The notes: a model not told the origin generated them from the sequence alone. DNA of 64,000 nt from Litchfieldella rifensis (GCF_042646605.1 NZ_JBHRUG010000016.1:71943-135942); one strand, 5' to 3'. Numbered from the stretch's first letter, positions 24,945 to 33,792 are shown. Numbers and translations: made by a program.

Positions 24945-25107
24945 TCAGAGCCGCGCCAGGGCGTCCTCTAGACCGTGCAGGTCCCTGGCAGAGACGACGT
25001 CGTCGGGGAAGGGGGAACCGCTCGGATCGGCGGTGATGCCGACGAAACGCATACCGTTGGAGCTGGCGGCGCGGAAATCGTTGTAGGAATCGTCGAGCGT
25101 CGCCGAG
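24945..25107 (-). pseudogene. C-terminal fragment of a HAD hydrolase gene with internal deletion
   Basis: On the minus strand it reads LLSATLDDSYNDFRAASSNG and on to a normal C-terminus ending LEDALARL. The intact gene at 25368-25967 has the same LLSAT and SYNDFRAASSNG blocks, but about 50 residues apart. The fragment thus lacks that interval and everything N-terminal. It is joined directly to the ilvE 3'-end copy at the shared pentamer AGCAG. It is a relic of duplication, not a functional gene. Confidence 0.85.
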
Positions 25108-25210
25108 AGCAGGTGTTGAATGCCGAATAGCTGACACCGGTGGCGTGAGGTAGTCCACCAAAGAAGCCGCGAAAAATACCAAGCGCCCCGCCTGTGATCG
25201 ACAGGCGGGG
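25108..25210 (+). pseudogene. Right copy of the ilvE 3' end and terminator
   Basis: Ungapped match to 10976-11078 in the same orientation. One mismatch turns the codon TGG into TAG, so even the tail of ilvE is closed early. The terminator hairpin is cut by the N-gap. Together with the left copy it brackets about 14 kb of island DNA. Confidence 0.88.
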
Positions 25211-25367
25211 NNNNNNNNNNNNNNNNNNNNNNNNNNNNNNNNNNNNNNNNNNNNNNNNNNNNNNNNNNNNNNNNNNNNNNNNNNNNNNNNNNNNNNNNNN
25301 NNNNNNNNNNNNNNNNNNNNNNNNNNNNNNNNNNNNNNNNNNNNNNNNNNNNNNNNNNNNNNNNNNN
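25211..25367. other. Assembly gap (157 N)
   Basis: Run of undetermined bases. It starts inside the duplicated terminator hairpin and ends inside the intact HAD gene, so it hides that gene's C-terminus and the join between the two. Repeats and a strong hairpin here probably caused the break, and the stated gap length may not be real. Confidence 0.99.
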
Positions 25368-25967
25368 GAAGGGCGATGCTGTCGGGTCCGCGGTGATGCC
25401 GATGAAACGCGTACCGTTGGAGCTGGCGGCGCGGAAATCGTTGTAGGAATCGCCGACCATCACGGTATGCCGGGCAGTGTGGCCGTGACGAACCAGCAGG
25501 TTGCGCAGGGCGGTGGCCTTGTCCGGTGGCGCGCCGATCACTTCATCGAAATAGCGGGCCAGGCCACGGCGCGCGACGATCTCACGCAGCTCGTGCTCGG
25601 GCGTCGCCGAAAGCAGATAGATGGGCAACTGTCCTCGCCGGCGCTCGAGAAATTCCAGGGCGCCGGGAATCGCCGGGGCGGCGAGGATGCGGGCCTCCAC
25701 ATCGGCCTTGAAGCGCTGGCACAATTCCCGGATGCGCGCCTCGCTCGCCTCACGACCGAGGATATGCGATTCGATATGGCGAAACTTGACTTCGCGGGGC
25801 TGCCCGCCACGGCGGTTGAGATAGGCGCGCACCGCCTGGCGCCCGGTCTCCGGCTCGCCGTCGTAGAGAGCGGCGAAGGCCTGGCGCTTGAGGCTCGCCG
25901 AATCGAGGATGACGCCGTCGAAATCGAACACCAGGACATGTTTCGGGTCGGCGAAGAAGTCACTCAC
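25368..25967 (-). CDS. HAD-superfamily hydrolase, C-terminus lost in gap
   Basis: About 200 residues are visible. Motif I is FDFDGVILDSA (the nucleophile and acid-base aspartates), motif II is the Ser in YLLSATPEHEL, and motif IV-like VGDSYNDFRAA gives the metal aspartates. It has a helical cap between motif I and II, as in phosphoglycolate- or sugar-phosphate-type phosphatases. The start is taken as GTG at 25967 because GGGGAGAG lies before it. The last codons fall in the N-gap. In the likely ancestral order it faced ilvE across the terminator. Confidence 0.78.
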
Positions 25968-26049
25968 GACACTCTCTCCCCAGCAATACGCCACAACACA
26001 CGAGAACGCGGCCCGCAGGCCGCGTCGTTGATGAAAGCGCCTCGCGCAC

Positions 26050-27552
26050 CTAGCCGCGCTGGAAGCGTGCGACCACCCACCCCTTGATCGGGGTATTGCC
26101 CAACAAGACCAGCAAAATCACGCTGGTAAGTATCAGTGATAATGGGTTGGTCACCAGCGCCAGCAGGAAGGCGGTCGCACTGTCGCCGACCGAGGACATC
26201 GCCTGACGGTAGGTCTCGTCGAGCAGCGGGCCGAGAATCACCCCGAGAATGATGGGCCCCATCTGGAAGCCGAAGATCTTCAGGAAGTAACCCAGGATGC
26301 CGAAGCCGAGCATCCAATACACCTCGGTCATGTTGCTGTTGATGGAGTAGGTGCCCACCACGCACAGCACCACGATCAGGGGAATCAGGATTGCCTTGGG
26401 CAATTCGACCACCTTGGTGAAGATCTTGATGCCGGTGAGGCCGAAGATGAGCAGGAAGACATTGGCCAGCGCCAGATTGCCGACGGTGAACCAGAAGATG
26501 TAGGGCGTTTCGATCATCAGCATCGGGCCGGGATTGAGCCCATGGATGACCAGGGCGCCGATGATGATCGCCGTGACCGCGTCCCCCGGCATGCCCAGCG
26601 TCAGCATCGGCACGTAGGCACCGCCCACGGCGGCATTGTTGGCGGTCTCCGGTGCCACCAGCCCCTCGTAGGCGCCTTCGCCGAACGGCTTGGACGGCTT
26701 CTTGACGGTACGCTTGGCGTGATCGTAGGCAAACAGCGAGGCAATGTCGCCGCCGGTGCCCGGCAGGGCGCCGACGATGACGCCGATGATCGAGGTGCGA
26801 ATCGACAGTGGCAGGTATTTCAGCACCATGCTGAAGGCGGGAATGATCTTGTCGACCTTCTGGCGCACCGGCTCCTTGCTCAGGAAATGCAGCTGGTAGA
26901 AGGCTTCGGCGACGCCGAACAGGCCGATCATCACCACCACATAATGGATGCCGCCCATCAGGTCGATACTGCCCATGGTAAAGCGCCCCTGGGCGGTGAC
27001 CGGGTCCATGCCCACCAGTCCGATGATGGCGCCGAGTGCCACCGAGAAGATGCCGCGGGCCAGCGACTTGCCGGACAGGGTGCTGACCAGCAGCAGCCCC
27101 ATGACGGCGATCAGGAAGTAGTCACGCGGGGCGAACTGCAGGGCCAGGTCCGAGAGCACCGGCGCGGTGCTGGCGAGCACCAGCACCCCGATCATGCCGC
27201 CGATCACCGACATCACGGTGCTCAAGCCGATGGCACGACCGGCCTCGCCCTGCTGGGCGAGTGGGTAACCGTCGAAGGCGGTGACCACCGCCGAAGGCGC
27301 GCCGGGGATGTTCAGCAGGATCGCGGTGCGCGAACCGCCATAGACCCCGCCGCAATAGATGCCCACGATCAGCGCCAGGGCGTTGTTGACGTCCCACGAG
27401 AAGGTAAAGGAAATCAGGATGGAGGCGGCCATGGTCACCGAGAGGCCGGGAATGGCGCCGACATAGATGCCTGCCAGGGTGCCGATGGCGGTCAGTGCCA
27501 GCAGTTGCGGGTCCAGCCAGGCCATCAGTAAATAGGAGAGAGTGTCACTCAT
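26050..27552 (-). CDS. Tripartite tricarboxylate transporter, large permease (TctA family), system 1
   Basis: Integral membrane subunit of 500 residues with about twelve helices. The family signatures GAIPGLSVTMAASIL near residue 32, LNIPGAPSAVVTAFDGYPLAQQGEAGRA near 80 and VGALPGTGGDIASLFAYDHAKR near 262 are complete. TTT systems use a periplasmic binding protein and ion gradients to import carboxylic acids. It ends the operon tctC-tctB-tctA, and quiC is divergent from that operon, which suggests quinate, shikimate or an aromatic acid as the substrate. Confidence 0.92.
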   Translation of the reverse strand: MSDTLSYLLMAWLDPQLLALTAIGTLAGIYVGAIPGLSVTMAASILISFTFSWDVNNALALIVGIYCGGVYGGSRTAILLNIPGAPSAVVTAFDGYPLAQQGEAGRAIGLSTVMSVIGGMIGVLVLASTAPVLSDLALQFAPRDYFLIAVMGLLLVSTLSGKSLARGIFSVALGAIIGLVGMDPVTAQGRFTMGSIDLMGGIHYVVVMIGLFGVAEAFYQLHFLSKEPVRQKVDKIIPAFSMVLKYLPLSIRTSIIGVIVGALPGTGGDIASLFAYDHAKRTVKKPSKPFGEGAYEGLVAPETANNAAVGGAYVPMLTLGMPGDAVTAIIIGALVIHGLNPGPMLMIETPYIFWFTVGNLALANVFLLIFGLTGIKIFTKVVELPKAILIPLIVVLCVVGTYSINSNMTEVYWMLGFGILGYFLKIFGFQMGPIILGVILGPLLDETYRQAMSSVGDSATAFLLALVTNPLSLILTSVILLVLLGNTPIKGWVVARFQRG

Positions 27553-27567
27553 CTGGGGCCTCGGGGA

Positions 27568-28041
27568 TCAGGGAAGATAGACGCGGAACACCACGGTGAA
27601 CAGCCCATAGATCACGGCGATGGAGAGTGCCGATATGATCAGTGAACTGACGACCTTGCCCTGGCGCAGATAGATGAAGGCGGCGGCCAGGAACACGAAG
27701 GTGCTGACAAAGAAACTGAATGGCTGGATCGCGGCGAGATAGGCGATGGCGAGCACGCAGAACACCAGCACGTTGGTCGGGAAGTGCGTGCGCAGGAAAA
27801 TCGCGAGTTCATCCAGCGGGCCGCGGGTCTCGGGCCTGGTCTTGCGCCGGTGCCCCGCCAGTACGGCAATGGATGAGGCGATCATGATCAACGAAAGGCC
27901 AACGGGAAAGGCCCCCGCGGAATTGATCGAGGAAAAACCGCTGATCTGATAAGCCTGATAGAAGACGACTAGGCTGAAGATCAGCAGCAGCCAGTCGAAG
28001 GCTCGCTCACCCGCCTGCAGCTTTTCGGGCTTTTTGCTCAT
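27568..28041 (-). CDS. Tripartite tricarboxylate transporter, small permease (TctB family), system 1
   Basis: Membrane protein of 157 residues with four hydrophobic helices, the usual TctB arrangement, and a short charged N-terminus. The family is poorly conserved, so the call rests on size, topology and position between a TctC and a TctA gene. It ends 15 bases before the TctA start. Confidence 0.82.
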   Translation of the reverse strand: MSKKPEKLQAGERAFDWLLLIFSLVVFYQAYQISGFSSINSAGAFPVGLSLIMIASSIAVLAGHRRKTRPETRGPLDELAIFLRTHFPTNVLVFCVLAIAYLAAIQPFSFFVSTFVFLAAAFIYLRQGKVVSSLIISALSIAVIYGLFTVVFRVYLP

Positions 28042-28107
28042 GGTCGTGCTCCACCGGAAAAGCGGGCCATCGAGCCCGCCTTGCCGTATCCGATTTGGCT
28101 TGTACCG

Positions 28108-29109
28108 TTACGGGCGGGAAATGCCCAGTTCCTCCGGAGAGGTTTCCACGGCACCGGCGTCATACATCGACCAGGCGGTCACCGCCTGCCAGTTGTCGAG
28201 GTAGCGCTGGGCCTCTTCGCCGGACAGGTTCAGCGCCTCGGCGCCGAAGTTGTCGAGGAAGGACTGGAACTCCTCGTTGGCCACCGCCTGCTGGTAGGCA
28301 TCCTCGAGGGTCGCCTTGATGTCGTCCGGCGTGTCCTCACGCACGAAGACGCCCCAGAACGGGCCCCAGGGCAGGAACGATTCGATGTCCGGCAGCGCCT
28401 GGGTGATCGGCGGCACACCGGGTAGCGATTCGAGTTCGTTCTGGGTCAGCACCGCCAGCCCCTTGAGCTTGCCGCCGAGGATCTGTTCCTTGGCGGCGGC
28501 CAGGCTGAGTGGCATGAAGTCGATGTGGCCGCCGAGCAGGGCGGTGATGCCGGGGCCGTCGCCACCGAAGGTCACGGTGCGTACGTCCAGCTCGTCGACG
28601 GCGTTGACCATGGCATGCACGGTGCTGGGCAGGCCGCCGGCGCCGGTGCCTCCCATGCGCAGGGTGCCGGGATTCTCCTTGGCCGCCTCGAGCACGTCCT
28701 TGAAGCTGCCATAGGGACTGTCGGCCGGCGCGGCGATGACCACCAGGCCCTGGCCGATGATATTGACGGTGTGCATGTCGTCATAGCTGAAATCCGCCAG
28801 GCCCATCAGTTGATAGAGTTGTGGGTTCTCGGCGCCATACAGCAGGTGGTAACCGTCGGGACGTTGTTGCATAACGTAGTTCATGCCGATCACGCCGGTG
28901 CCTCCCGGGCGATTGGTCAACACCACGGTGGTGTCGAGAATTTCCTCGACGTGCGGGGTCAGGCTGCGGGCGACGTTATCGGTGGCACCTCCGGCGCCCC
29001 ATTGAATGGTGCCCTGTATGTTGCGTTCCGGATAGTCGGCCAGGGTCGGGGTGGCGAATGCCATGGCGGCTGCGGAAATGGCAATGCCCAGCGCTAGCGG
29101 TTTGAACAT
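28108..29109 (-). CDS. Tripartite tricarboxylate transporter, binding protein (TctC/Bug family), system 1
   Basis: Secreted binding protein of 333 residues. The signal peptide MFKPLALGIAISAAAMAFA ends near TLA. The Bug-family loop is WGAGGATDNVARSLTPHVEE and the second ligand loop is NRPGGTGVIGMNYV. ATG 29109 was chosen because it begins the signal peptide and is preceded by GGAGGA. The promoter region carries both a PcaU-like and a TTCTAGAA-type inverted repeat, so expression is probably tied to aromatic or hydroaromatic acids. Confidence 0.9.
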   Translation of the reverse strand: MFKPLALGIAISAAAMAFATPTLADYPERNIQGTIQWGAGGATDNVARSLTPHVEEILDTTVVLTNRPGGTGVIGMNYVMQQRPDGYHLLYGAENPQLYQLMGLADFSYDDMHTVNIIGQGLVVIAAPADSPYGSFKDVLEAAKENPGTLRMGGTGAGGLPSTVHAMVNAVDELDVRTVTFGGDGPGITALLGGHIDFMPLSLAAAKEQILGGKLKGLAVLTQNELESLPGVPPITQALPDIESFLPWGPFWGVFVREDTPDDIKATLEDAYQQAVANEEFQSFLDNFGAEALNLSGEEAQRYLDNWQAVTAWSMYDAGAVETSPEELGISRP

Positions 29110-29207
29110 GCTGAAGTCCTCCAAGTACGGCTGATTATTGTATCGCTGACGAATGCCCGTTGTCGGGCCGGGTGCGGCACCATTCAATGGGCGCCTTGGT
29201 TGAAGAT

Positions 29208-29243
29208 AGTTCGCTTAACGAACTTGCGTACTATTGGCGAACA
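29208..29243. promoter_or_regulatory. PcaU/PcaR-like operator before tctC1 (divergent to quiC)
   Basis: AGTTCG-CTTAA-CGAACT at 29208-29224 is a perfect inverted repeat, and a third half-site GCGAACA follows at 29237-29243. A palindrome plus one extra repeat is the layout described for the Acinetobacter IclR-type regulator PcaU. The whole divergent spacer, 29110-29570, contains no gene. Confidence 0.6.
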
Positions 29244-29245
29244 AA

Positions 29246-29264
29246 TTAGAACCGCTTTCTAGAA
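29246..29264. promoter_or_regulatory. TTAGAAC-N4-TTCTAGAA element before tctC1
   Basis: TTAGAAC, four bases, then the palindrome TTCTAGAA. The same 19-base pattern occurs at 36434-36452 before the KstD-like flavoprotein gene. It is probably the operator of the IclR protein at 37472-38251. Confidence 0.5.
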
Positions 29265-29451
29265 CTGTCAATGCATGATTGGCTTCTATACGACCAAGGT
29301 TGCAAGGAAGGTCGACAAGGGAGCGCGGTATCGACTAGCGAATATCACGCTAGGACGAGGTTAATCAGGGCGTCGCAGCGTTCTTTCCTATAGTGGTAAT
29401 GGCGATGACGTGACAATGGTACTTGCTTCTTCCCCCCTACCATCGTGCATA

Positions 29452-29478
29452 ATGCGAACTAAAGGACGCTATGCGAAC
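29452..29478 (+). promoter_or_regulatory. Paired ATGCGAAC half-sites before quiC
   Basis: The octamer ATGCGAAC occurs at 29452-29459 and 29471-29478, a spacing of 19 bases (about two helical turns), 93-119 bases before quiC. They resemble half-sites of the CGAAC-type operator and may bind the same regulator. Confidence 0.35.
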
Positions 29479-29570
29479 ATGTCAGTCCTAACGTCTACCT
29501 GGCCGACGGCCAGTCGATTCATGCAGCGGTCGACCCAGGACACCGTCCCACCGGCCGTGAGGAGGTCTGG

Positions 29571-31418
29571 ATGCGAGCCATTGCCACTGTTTCCCTTAGC
29601 GGGGACCTGAGAACCAAGCTCGAAGCCATTGCCCGCGCGGGCTTCGGCGGCGTGGAAATCTTCGAGAACGATCTGCTGTCGTTCGATGGAACGCCCGCCG
29701 ACGTGCGCCACCTGTGTGAATCGCTGGGGCTGAAAATCCTGGCCTTCCAGCCGTTCCGCGATTTCGAGGCCATGCCCGAGCCGCAGCGCAGTCGCAATAT
29801 GCAGCGAGCCGAGCGCAAGTTCGACTTGATGGAGCAGCTTGGCACCGACTTTCTCTTGGTGTGCAGCAATGTCTCGCCACAGTGCGTCGACGATCTCGAC
29901 CAGGCCGCGGCCGACCTGCGTGAGCTGGCCGAGCGTGCCGAGAAACACGGCATCCGCATCGGCTTCGAGGCGCTGGCCTGGGGACGCTATATCTCCGACT
30001 ATCGCGACGCCTGGGAAGTGGTGCGAAGGGCCGACCATCCGTCCTTGGGCGTGGTACTCGATAGCTTCCACATTCTCTCTCGCGGCCACGATCTTTCCAC
30101 CATCGGCAGGATCCCGCGTGAGAAGATCTTCTTCGTCCAGGTGGCCGACGCCCCGCTGCTGGATATGGATGTCCTGCAATGGAGCCGCCACTTCCGCTGC
30201 TTCCCCGGCCAGGGACGCTTGCCGCTAAAGGACTTCATGGCGGCATTGGCCAAGACCGGCTATGACGGCCCGCTGTCGCTGGAGATCTTCAGCGATGCCT
30301 TCCGTGCCGCCCCCGCCGCCGCCACGGCCCTGGACGGCCTGCGCTCGCTGATTCTGCTCGAGAACCTGCTGCCGGAAGGCCCCTGGGCCAGCAGCATCCC
30401 GCCGGCGCCAGGCTACAACGGCATCCACTTCGTCGAATTCACTCTCGACGAAGACAGCGCCGCGCCACTCGGCGAGTTCATCGGGGCGCTGGGCTTCCGC
30501 CATGTGGGTCGCCACCGCTCCAAGAACGTCGAGCTGTGGAAGCAGGGCGACATCCACCTGGTGCTCAACTTCGAAACCGACAGCTTTGCCCATACCTTCC
30601 GCCTGCTCCACGGCATCTCGGTGTGCGCAGTGGGCTTCCGTGTCGACGATATCGATAAGGCGCTGACGCGTGCCAGGACCTTCAAGGCCCAGCTCTTCCG
30701 TGGCCAGGTCGGCGAGGGTGAGATGGAGATTCCGGCCCTGCGTGGTATCGAGGGCAGCCTGATCTATCTGGTCGACGATGATGCCGCCGCGGACCGGCAA
30801 TGGCGCACCGATTTCGAGCTGTTCGACCAGGCCAGCCGCGACGAGGCCGGCCTGACCCGCGTCGATCATCTCTCCTACGTGCTACCGGCGACCCAGATGC
30901 TGGGCTGGCAGCTGTTCTACCACACCGTGTTCGGGTTCGAGGCCGAGGCCGAACACGAGATCGTCGATCCACACGGGCTGATGCTCAGTCAGGCAGTGAC
31001 CAGCCCCGAGGGCTCGATCCGCATTCCCCTGACCATCTCGCAGGCACGCGACACCCTGCCCGGGCGCTTCCTCAGCGAGCACCGGGGCGGCGTGCAGCAG
31101 ATCGCCTTCGCTAGCCAGGACATCGTCGCCAGTGTGGATGCTCTGCTGGCACGGGGATTGCCGCTGCTGAAGATTCCCCGCAACTACTACGACGACCTGG
31201 AGGCGCGTTTCGGCCTCGACGAGACACTGCTGGAGGCCTTGCGAACGCGCAACATCCTCTACGACTGCAACGATCAGGGCGAATTCTTCCACGCCTACAC
31301 CGAGACCTTTTCGGGGGGCTTCTTCTTCGAGATCGTCGAGCGTCGAGGCGATTACCACCAGTTCGGGGCGGCCAATGCCGGCATACGTCTCGCTGCCCAG
31401 GCTGCTCATTCACGCTGA
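29571..31418 (+). CDS. quiC: 3-dehydroshikimate dehydratase, fused QuiC type
   Basis: Turns 3-dehydroshikimate into protocatechuate in quinate and shikimate use. The 615-residue protein has the two-part architecture of Pseudomonas QuiC. The N-terminal TIM barrel (1-270) carries metal ligands in FEALAW (Glu133), VLDSFH (Asp164), FVQVAD (Gln190) and LSLEIF (Glu238). A C-terminal 4-hydroxyphenylpyruvate-dioxygenase-like domain starts near 283 (GYNGIHFVEFT) and ends with FFFEIVERRGDY. It leads an operon with the dehydrogenase and aroQ and is divergent from the TTT genes. Confidence 0.92.
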   Translation: MRAIATVSLSGDLRTKLEAIARAGFGGVEIFENDLLSFDGTPADVRHLCESLGLKILAFQPFRDFEAMPEPQRSRNMQRAERKFDLMEQLGTDFLLVCSNVSPQCVDDLDQAAADLRELAERAEKHGIRIGFEALAWGRYISDYRDAWEVVRRADHPSLGVVLDSFHILSRGHDLSTIGRIPREKIFFVQVADAPLLDMDVLQWSRHFRCFPGQGRLPLKDFMAALAKTGYDGPLSLEIFSDAFRAAPAAATALDGLRSLILLENLLPEGPWASSIPPAPGYNGIHFVEFTLDEDSAAPLGEFIGALGFRHVGRHRSKNVELWKQGDIHLVLNFETDSFAHTFRLLHGISVCAVGFRVDDIDKALTRARTFKAQLFRGQVGEGEMEIPALRGIEGSLIYLVDDDAAADRQWRTDFELFDQASRDEAGLTRVDHLSYVLPATQMLGWQLFYHTVFGFEAEAEHEIVDPHGLMLSQAVTSPEGSIRIPLTISQARDTLPGRFLSEHRGGVQQIAFASQDIVASVDALLARGLPLLKIPRNYYDDLEARFGLDETLLEALRTRNILYDCNDQGEFFHAYTETFSGGFFFEIVERRGDYHQFGAANAGIRLAAQAAHSR

Positions 31419-31432
31419 ACAGAGGTAACACG

Positions 31433-32299
31433 ATGCGACTCGGTTTGATCGGCAAGGCCATCATGAACTCCAGCTCGCCGGACTTGCATGTCAGGCTCGG
31501 CAAGCTGACCGGCATCCCTGCCAGCTACGACTTGTTCGATGCCAACGAGCAGCCCATCGAGTCGCTGGAAAGCCAGGTGCGCAAGGTCATCGCCGAAGGC
31601 TACCGCGGCGTCAATGTCACCTTTCCCTACAAGGAGCAGGCGGTGCACCTGGCCACGCGTCCCTCCGAGGGCGCACGCAGGGTCGGCGCCGCCAATACCC
31701 TGGTGTTCGCGGATGGCGAGATCATCGCCGAGAACACCGACTACACCGGCTTCATCAGTGGCTTCCGCGCCACGCTCGGCGATCGCAAGCCCGGCCGGGT
31801 GCTGTTGATCGGTACCGGCGGGGTGGGCAAGGCGGTGGCCTTTGGCCTCGGCAAGCTGGGGGCCGAGGAGATCGTGCTGATGGACCTCGACGCGGCCAAG
31901 TCGCGCCAATTGGCCGGTGAGCTCGAAGCCCAGGGCTTCAGGGCCTCGATCGTTACCCAGGACAGGTTGGCCGAAGCGGTGGGGCGTTGCGACGGCCTGG
32001 TCAACTGCACGCCGATCGGTCACGAGAAGAGTCCGGGCTGCCCGCTTCCCAAGGAGCTGATCCAGGGGCATCACTGGATCTTCGATGCCGTTTACGTACC
32101 GGCGGTAACCGAATTCATCGCTGCCGCCAAGGCAGCCGGCGCCAGCGTGATGAGCGGCGTCAGCCTGTTCGTGTTCCAGGGCGTGGACGCCTTCAAGCTG
32201 TTCTGCGAGGATGCCGACAAGCGTGCGGCGGTCGATGAACAGGCCACGACGCTGTTCGCCCACTACAAGCGGGAACTGCTGAAGGAGACAGAAGAATGA
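31433..32299 (+). CDS. Quinate/shikimate dehydrogenase (NAD type, AroE/YdiB family)
   Basis: Oxidises shikimate or quinate to the 3-dehydro compound. The 288-residue protein has the substrate loop SSSPDLH near residue 13, the catalytic Lys in NVTFPYKE near 66, the Asp in ENTDYTGF near 104 and the nucleotide motif GTGGVGKAVAFGL near 127. The strand after it ends in LMDLDAAK, with Asp where NADP-specific AroE has NRT, so NAD is the likely cofactor and the role is catabolic. It overlaps aroQ by ATGA and follows quiC by 14 bases. Confidence 0.88.
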   Translation: MRLGLIGKAIMNSSSPDLHVRLGKLTGIPASYDLFDANEQPIESLESQVRKVIAEGYRGVNVTFPYKEQAVHLATRPSEGARRVGAANTLVFADGEIIAENTDYTGFISGFRATLGDRKPGRVLLIGTGGVGKAVAFGLGKLGAEEIVLMDLDAAKSRQLAGELEAQGFRASIVTQDRLAEAVGRCDGLVNCTPIGHEKSPGCPLPKELIQGHHWIFDAVYVPAVTEFIAAAKAAGASVMSGVSLFVFQGVDAFKLFCEDADKRAAVDEQATTLFAHYKRELLKETEE

Positions 32300-32733
32300 G
32301 CGCAGGCAAGGTCCTGGTATTGCATGGTCCCAATCTCAACCTGCTGGGCAGCCGCCAGCCGGAGATCTATGGTGACGAGACCCTCGAGGACATCAACAAT
32401 GCCCTCTACGAGAAAGCCGCCGTCAACGGCTGGGACATCAAGTGCCTGCAGAGCAACCATGAAGGCGAACTGATCGACGCCATCCATGCCGCGCGTCTCG
32501 ACGGTACCGTGGCGATCGTCATCAACCCGGCGGCCTACACCCATACCTCGGTGGCAATCCTCGATGCCTTGAACGCCTTCGACGGCAAGGTCATCGAAGT
32601 ACATCTGTCCAACGTCCACAAGCGCGAGAGCTTCCGTCATCACTCCTACGTCTCGCTGCGCGCCGACGGCGTGATCGCCGGGCTTGGCAGCCAGGGCTAT
32701 CACGCCGCGCTGGATGCGTTGATCAAGGCTTAA
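32296..32733 (+). CDS. aroQ: Type II 3-dehydroquinate dehydratase
   Basis: Interconverts 3-dehydroquinate and 3-dehydroshikimate; here it supplies QuiC. The 145-residue protein has all type II blocks: GPNLNLLGSRQPEIYG with the catalytic Arg and Tyr, QSNHEGELID, NPAAYTHTS, and EVHLSNVHKRESFRHHS with the catalytic His. It is the last gene of the quiC operon, translationally coupled to the dehydrogenase, and ends before a perfect 12-bp hairpin. Confidence 0.96.
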   Translation: MSAGKVLVLHGPNLNLLGSRQPEIYGDETLEDINNALYEKAAVNGWDIKCLQSNHEGELIDAIHAARLDGTVAIVINPAAYTHTSVAILDALNAFDGKVIEVHLSNVHKRESFRHHSYVSLRADGVIAGLGSQGYHAALDALIKA

Positions 32734-32760
32734 GTGGCCCGAGCATCACCCGATGTCCTT

Positions 32761-32786
32761 CCGGGTCCGCCAACTGGCGGACCCGG
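32761..32786. terminator. Bidirectional hairpin between aroQ and the DMT gene
   Basis: CCGGGTCCGCCA and TGGCGGACCCGG form a perfect 12-bp stem with an AC centre. It ends the quiC operon on the plus strand and the DMT gene on the minus strand. The T-tracts are weak. Confidence 0.7.
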
Positions 32787-32791
32787 GCCGT

Positions 32792-33685
32792 TCAGGACGG
32801 CGCCTGCTTGCGCGTGGCGAGGTAGATCCCCGCGGCGATGATCAGTACGGCGCCCAAGTAGGTTTCGAGGCGTGGCACGTCGGCGAAGAACACGTAGCCG
32901 GACAGCGATGCCCAGACGATCTGGATGTACAGGAAGGGGGACACCAGTGAGGCGGGGGCGAAGCGCATCGACAGGATCAGGCCGAACTGGCTTGCGGCTC
33001 CCAGTACGCCGACGGAAAAGAACAGCGGCAAGTCACCGAGGGCGATGGGCGTCCAGAAGGCCGGTACCACTGCGCTGCTGACCACGGCGCCCGCCAGGCC
33101 GGCATAGAACAGCGAGGTCAGGGGGTGATCGGCGCGCCCGAAGCGTCGCGTGCAGAGTTGGTAGAGCGCGAAGCACAGCGTCATGCCGAAGGGTAGCAGG
33201 ATGGCCGGCTGGGAGCGCCAGTCGATGGGCCCCACCGCGATGATCACGCCGATGAAGCCGACCAGTACCGCCAGGCCCCGACCTGGGGTGACGCGCTCCT
33301 TGAGCAGGGGAATGGCGAGCACGGTCACCAGCAACGGCGAGCTGAAGTTGATCACATAGACCTGCAGCAGGGGTAGCTCGCGAAAGGCCAGATAGGCGAA
33401 GGTACTGGCAGCGAGCAGCAGCAGGCCGCGCAGGGTTTGTCCTCCCAGTGAACCGGTGCGCAGCAGGTCGCGGCCGCGTGGCAGGCCCAGCCATAGCAGG
33501 TAGCCCATCAGCACCAGCATATGCCCGGCGTAACGTGCCCAGACCACCTGGATGGGGGAGTAGTCTTGACCCAGCATCTTGACGCCGGTATCCAGCATCA
33601 CGAACAACAGGCCCGCCGCCAACATGAAGGCGATACCCAGTAGGGGGCGATCTCCCGGTAGAGCGGTGGTCGATGAATGGGACAT
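32792..33685 (-). CDS. EamA/DMT-family transporter
   Basis: Ten-helix inner-membrane protein of 297 residues made of two EamA repeats (LLGIAFMLAAGLLFVMLDTG near residue 15 and ILLPFGMTLCFALYQLCTRR near 157). The family moves metabolites such as amino acids, nucleobases or other small organics, usually outward. ATG 33685 was preferred to an upstream ATG because the protein then starts with a short polar tail before helix 1. It lies between hydroaromatic genes and may carry a related compound. Confidence 0.8.
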   Translation of the reverse strand: MSHSSTTALPGDRPLLGIAFMLAAGLLFVMLDTGVKMLGQDYSPIQVVWARYAGHMLVLMGYLLWLGLPRGRDLLRTGSLGGQTLRGLLLLAASTFAYLAFRELPLLQVYVINFSSPLLVTVLAIPLLKERVTPGRGLAVLVGFIGVIIAVGPIDWRSQPAILLPFGMTLCFALYQLCTRRFGRADHPLTSLFYAGLAGAVVSSAVVPAFWTPIALGDLPLFFSVGVLGAASQFGLILSMRFAPASLVSPFLYIQIVWASLSGYVFFADVPRLETYLGAVLIIAAGIYLATRKQAPS

Positions 33686-33778
33686 GGGCCTCCCCAAAAG
33701 CGGCGGCTGGCAGAAAATGTGCCAGGCTAAAAGATAGCAAGCTAACATATTCTACGCGACGATCGGCTATTCATCAAT

Positions 33779-33792
33779 CGAACATGTGTTCG
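33779..33792. promoter_or_regulatory. Perfect palindrome upstream of the DMT gene
   Basis: CGAACATGTGTTCG is a perfect 14-base palindrome, 94 bases before the DMT start. It uses the same half-sites as the PcaU-like operators but in the outward arrangement (CGAACA-TGTTCG). The regulator is unknown. Confidence 0.4.

Noticed and set aside
24945..25994. A single 349-residue HAD protein spanning the N-gap
   Set aside because: The frame is open only because N codons are not stops. The left part is a truncated duplicate fused to antisense ilvE tail sequence.
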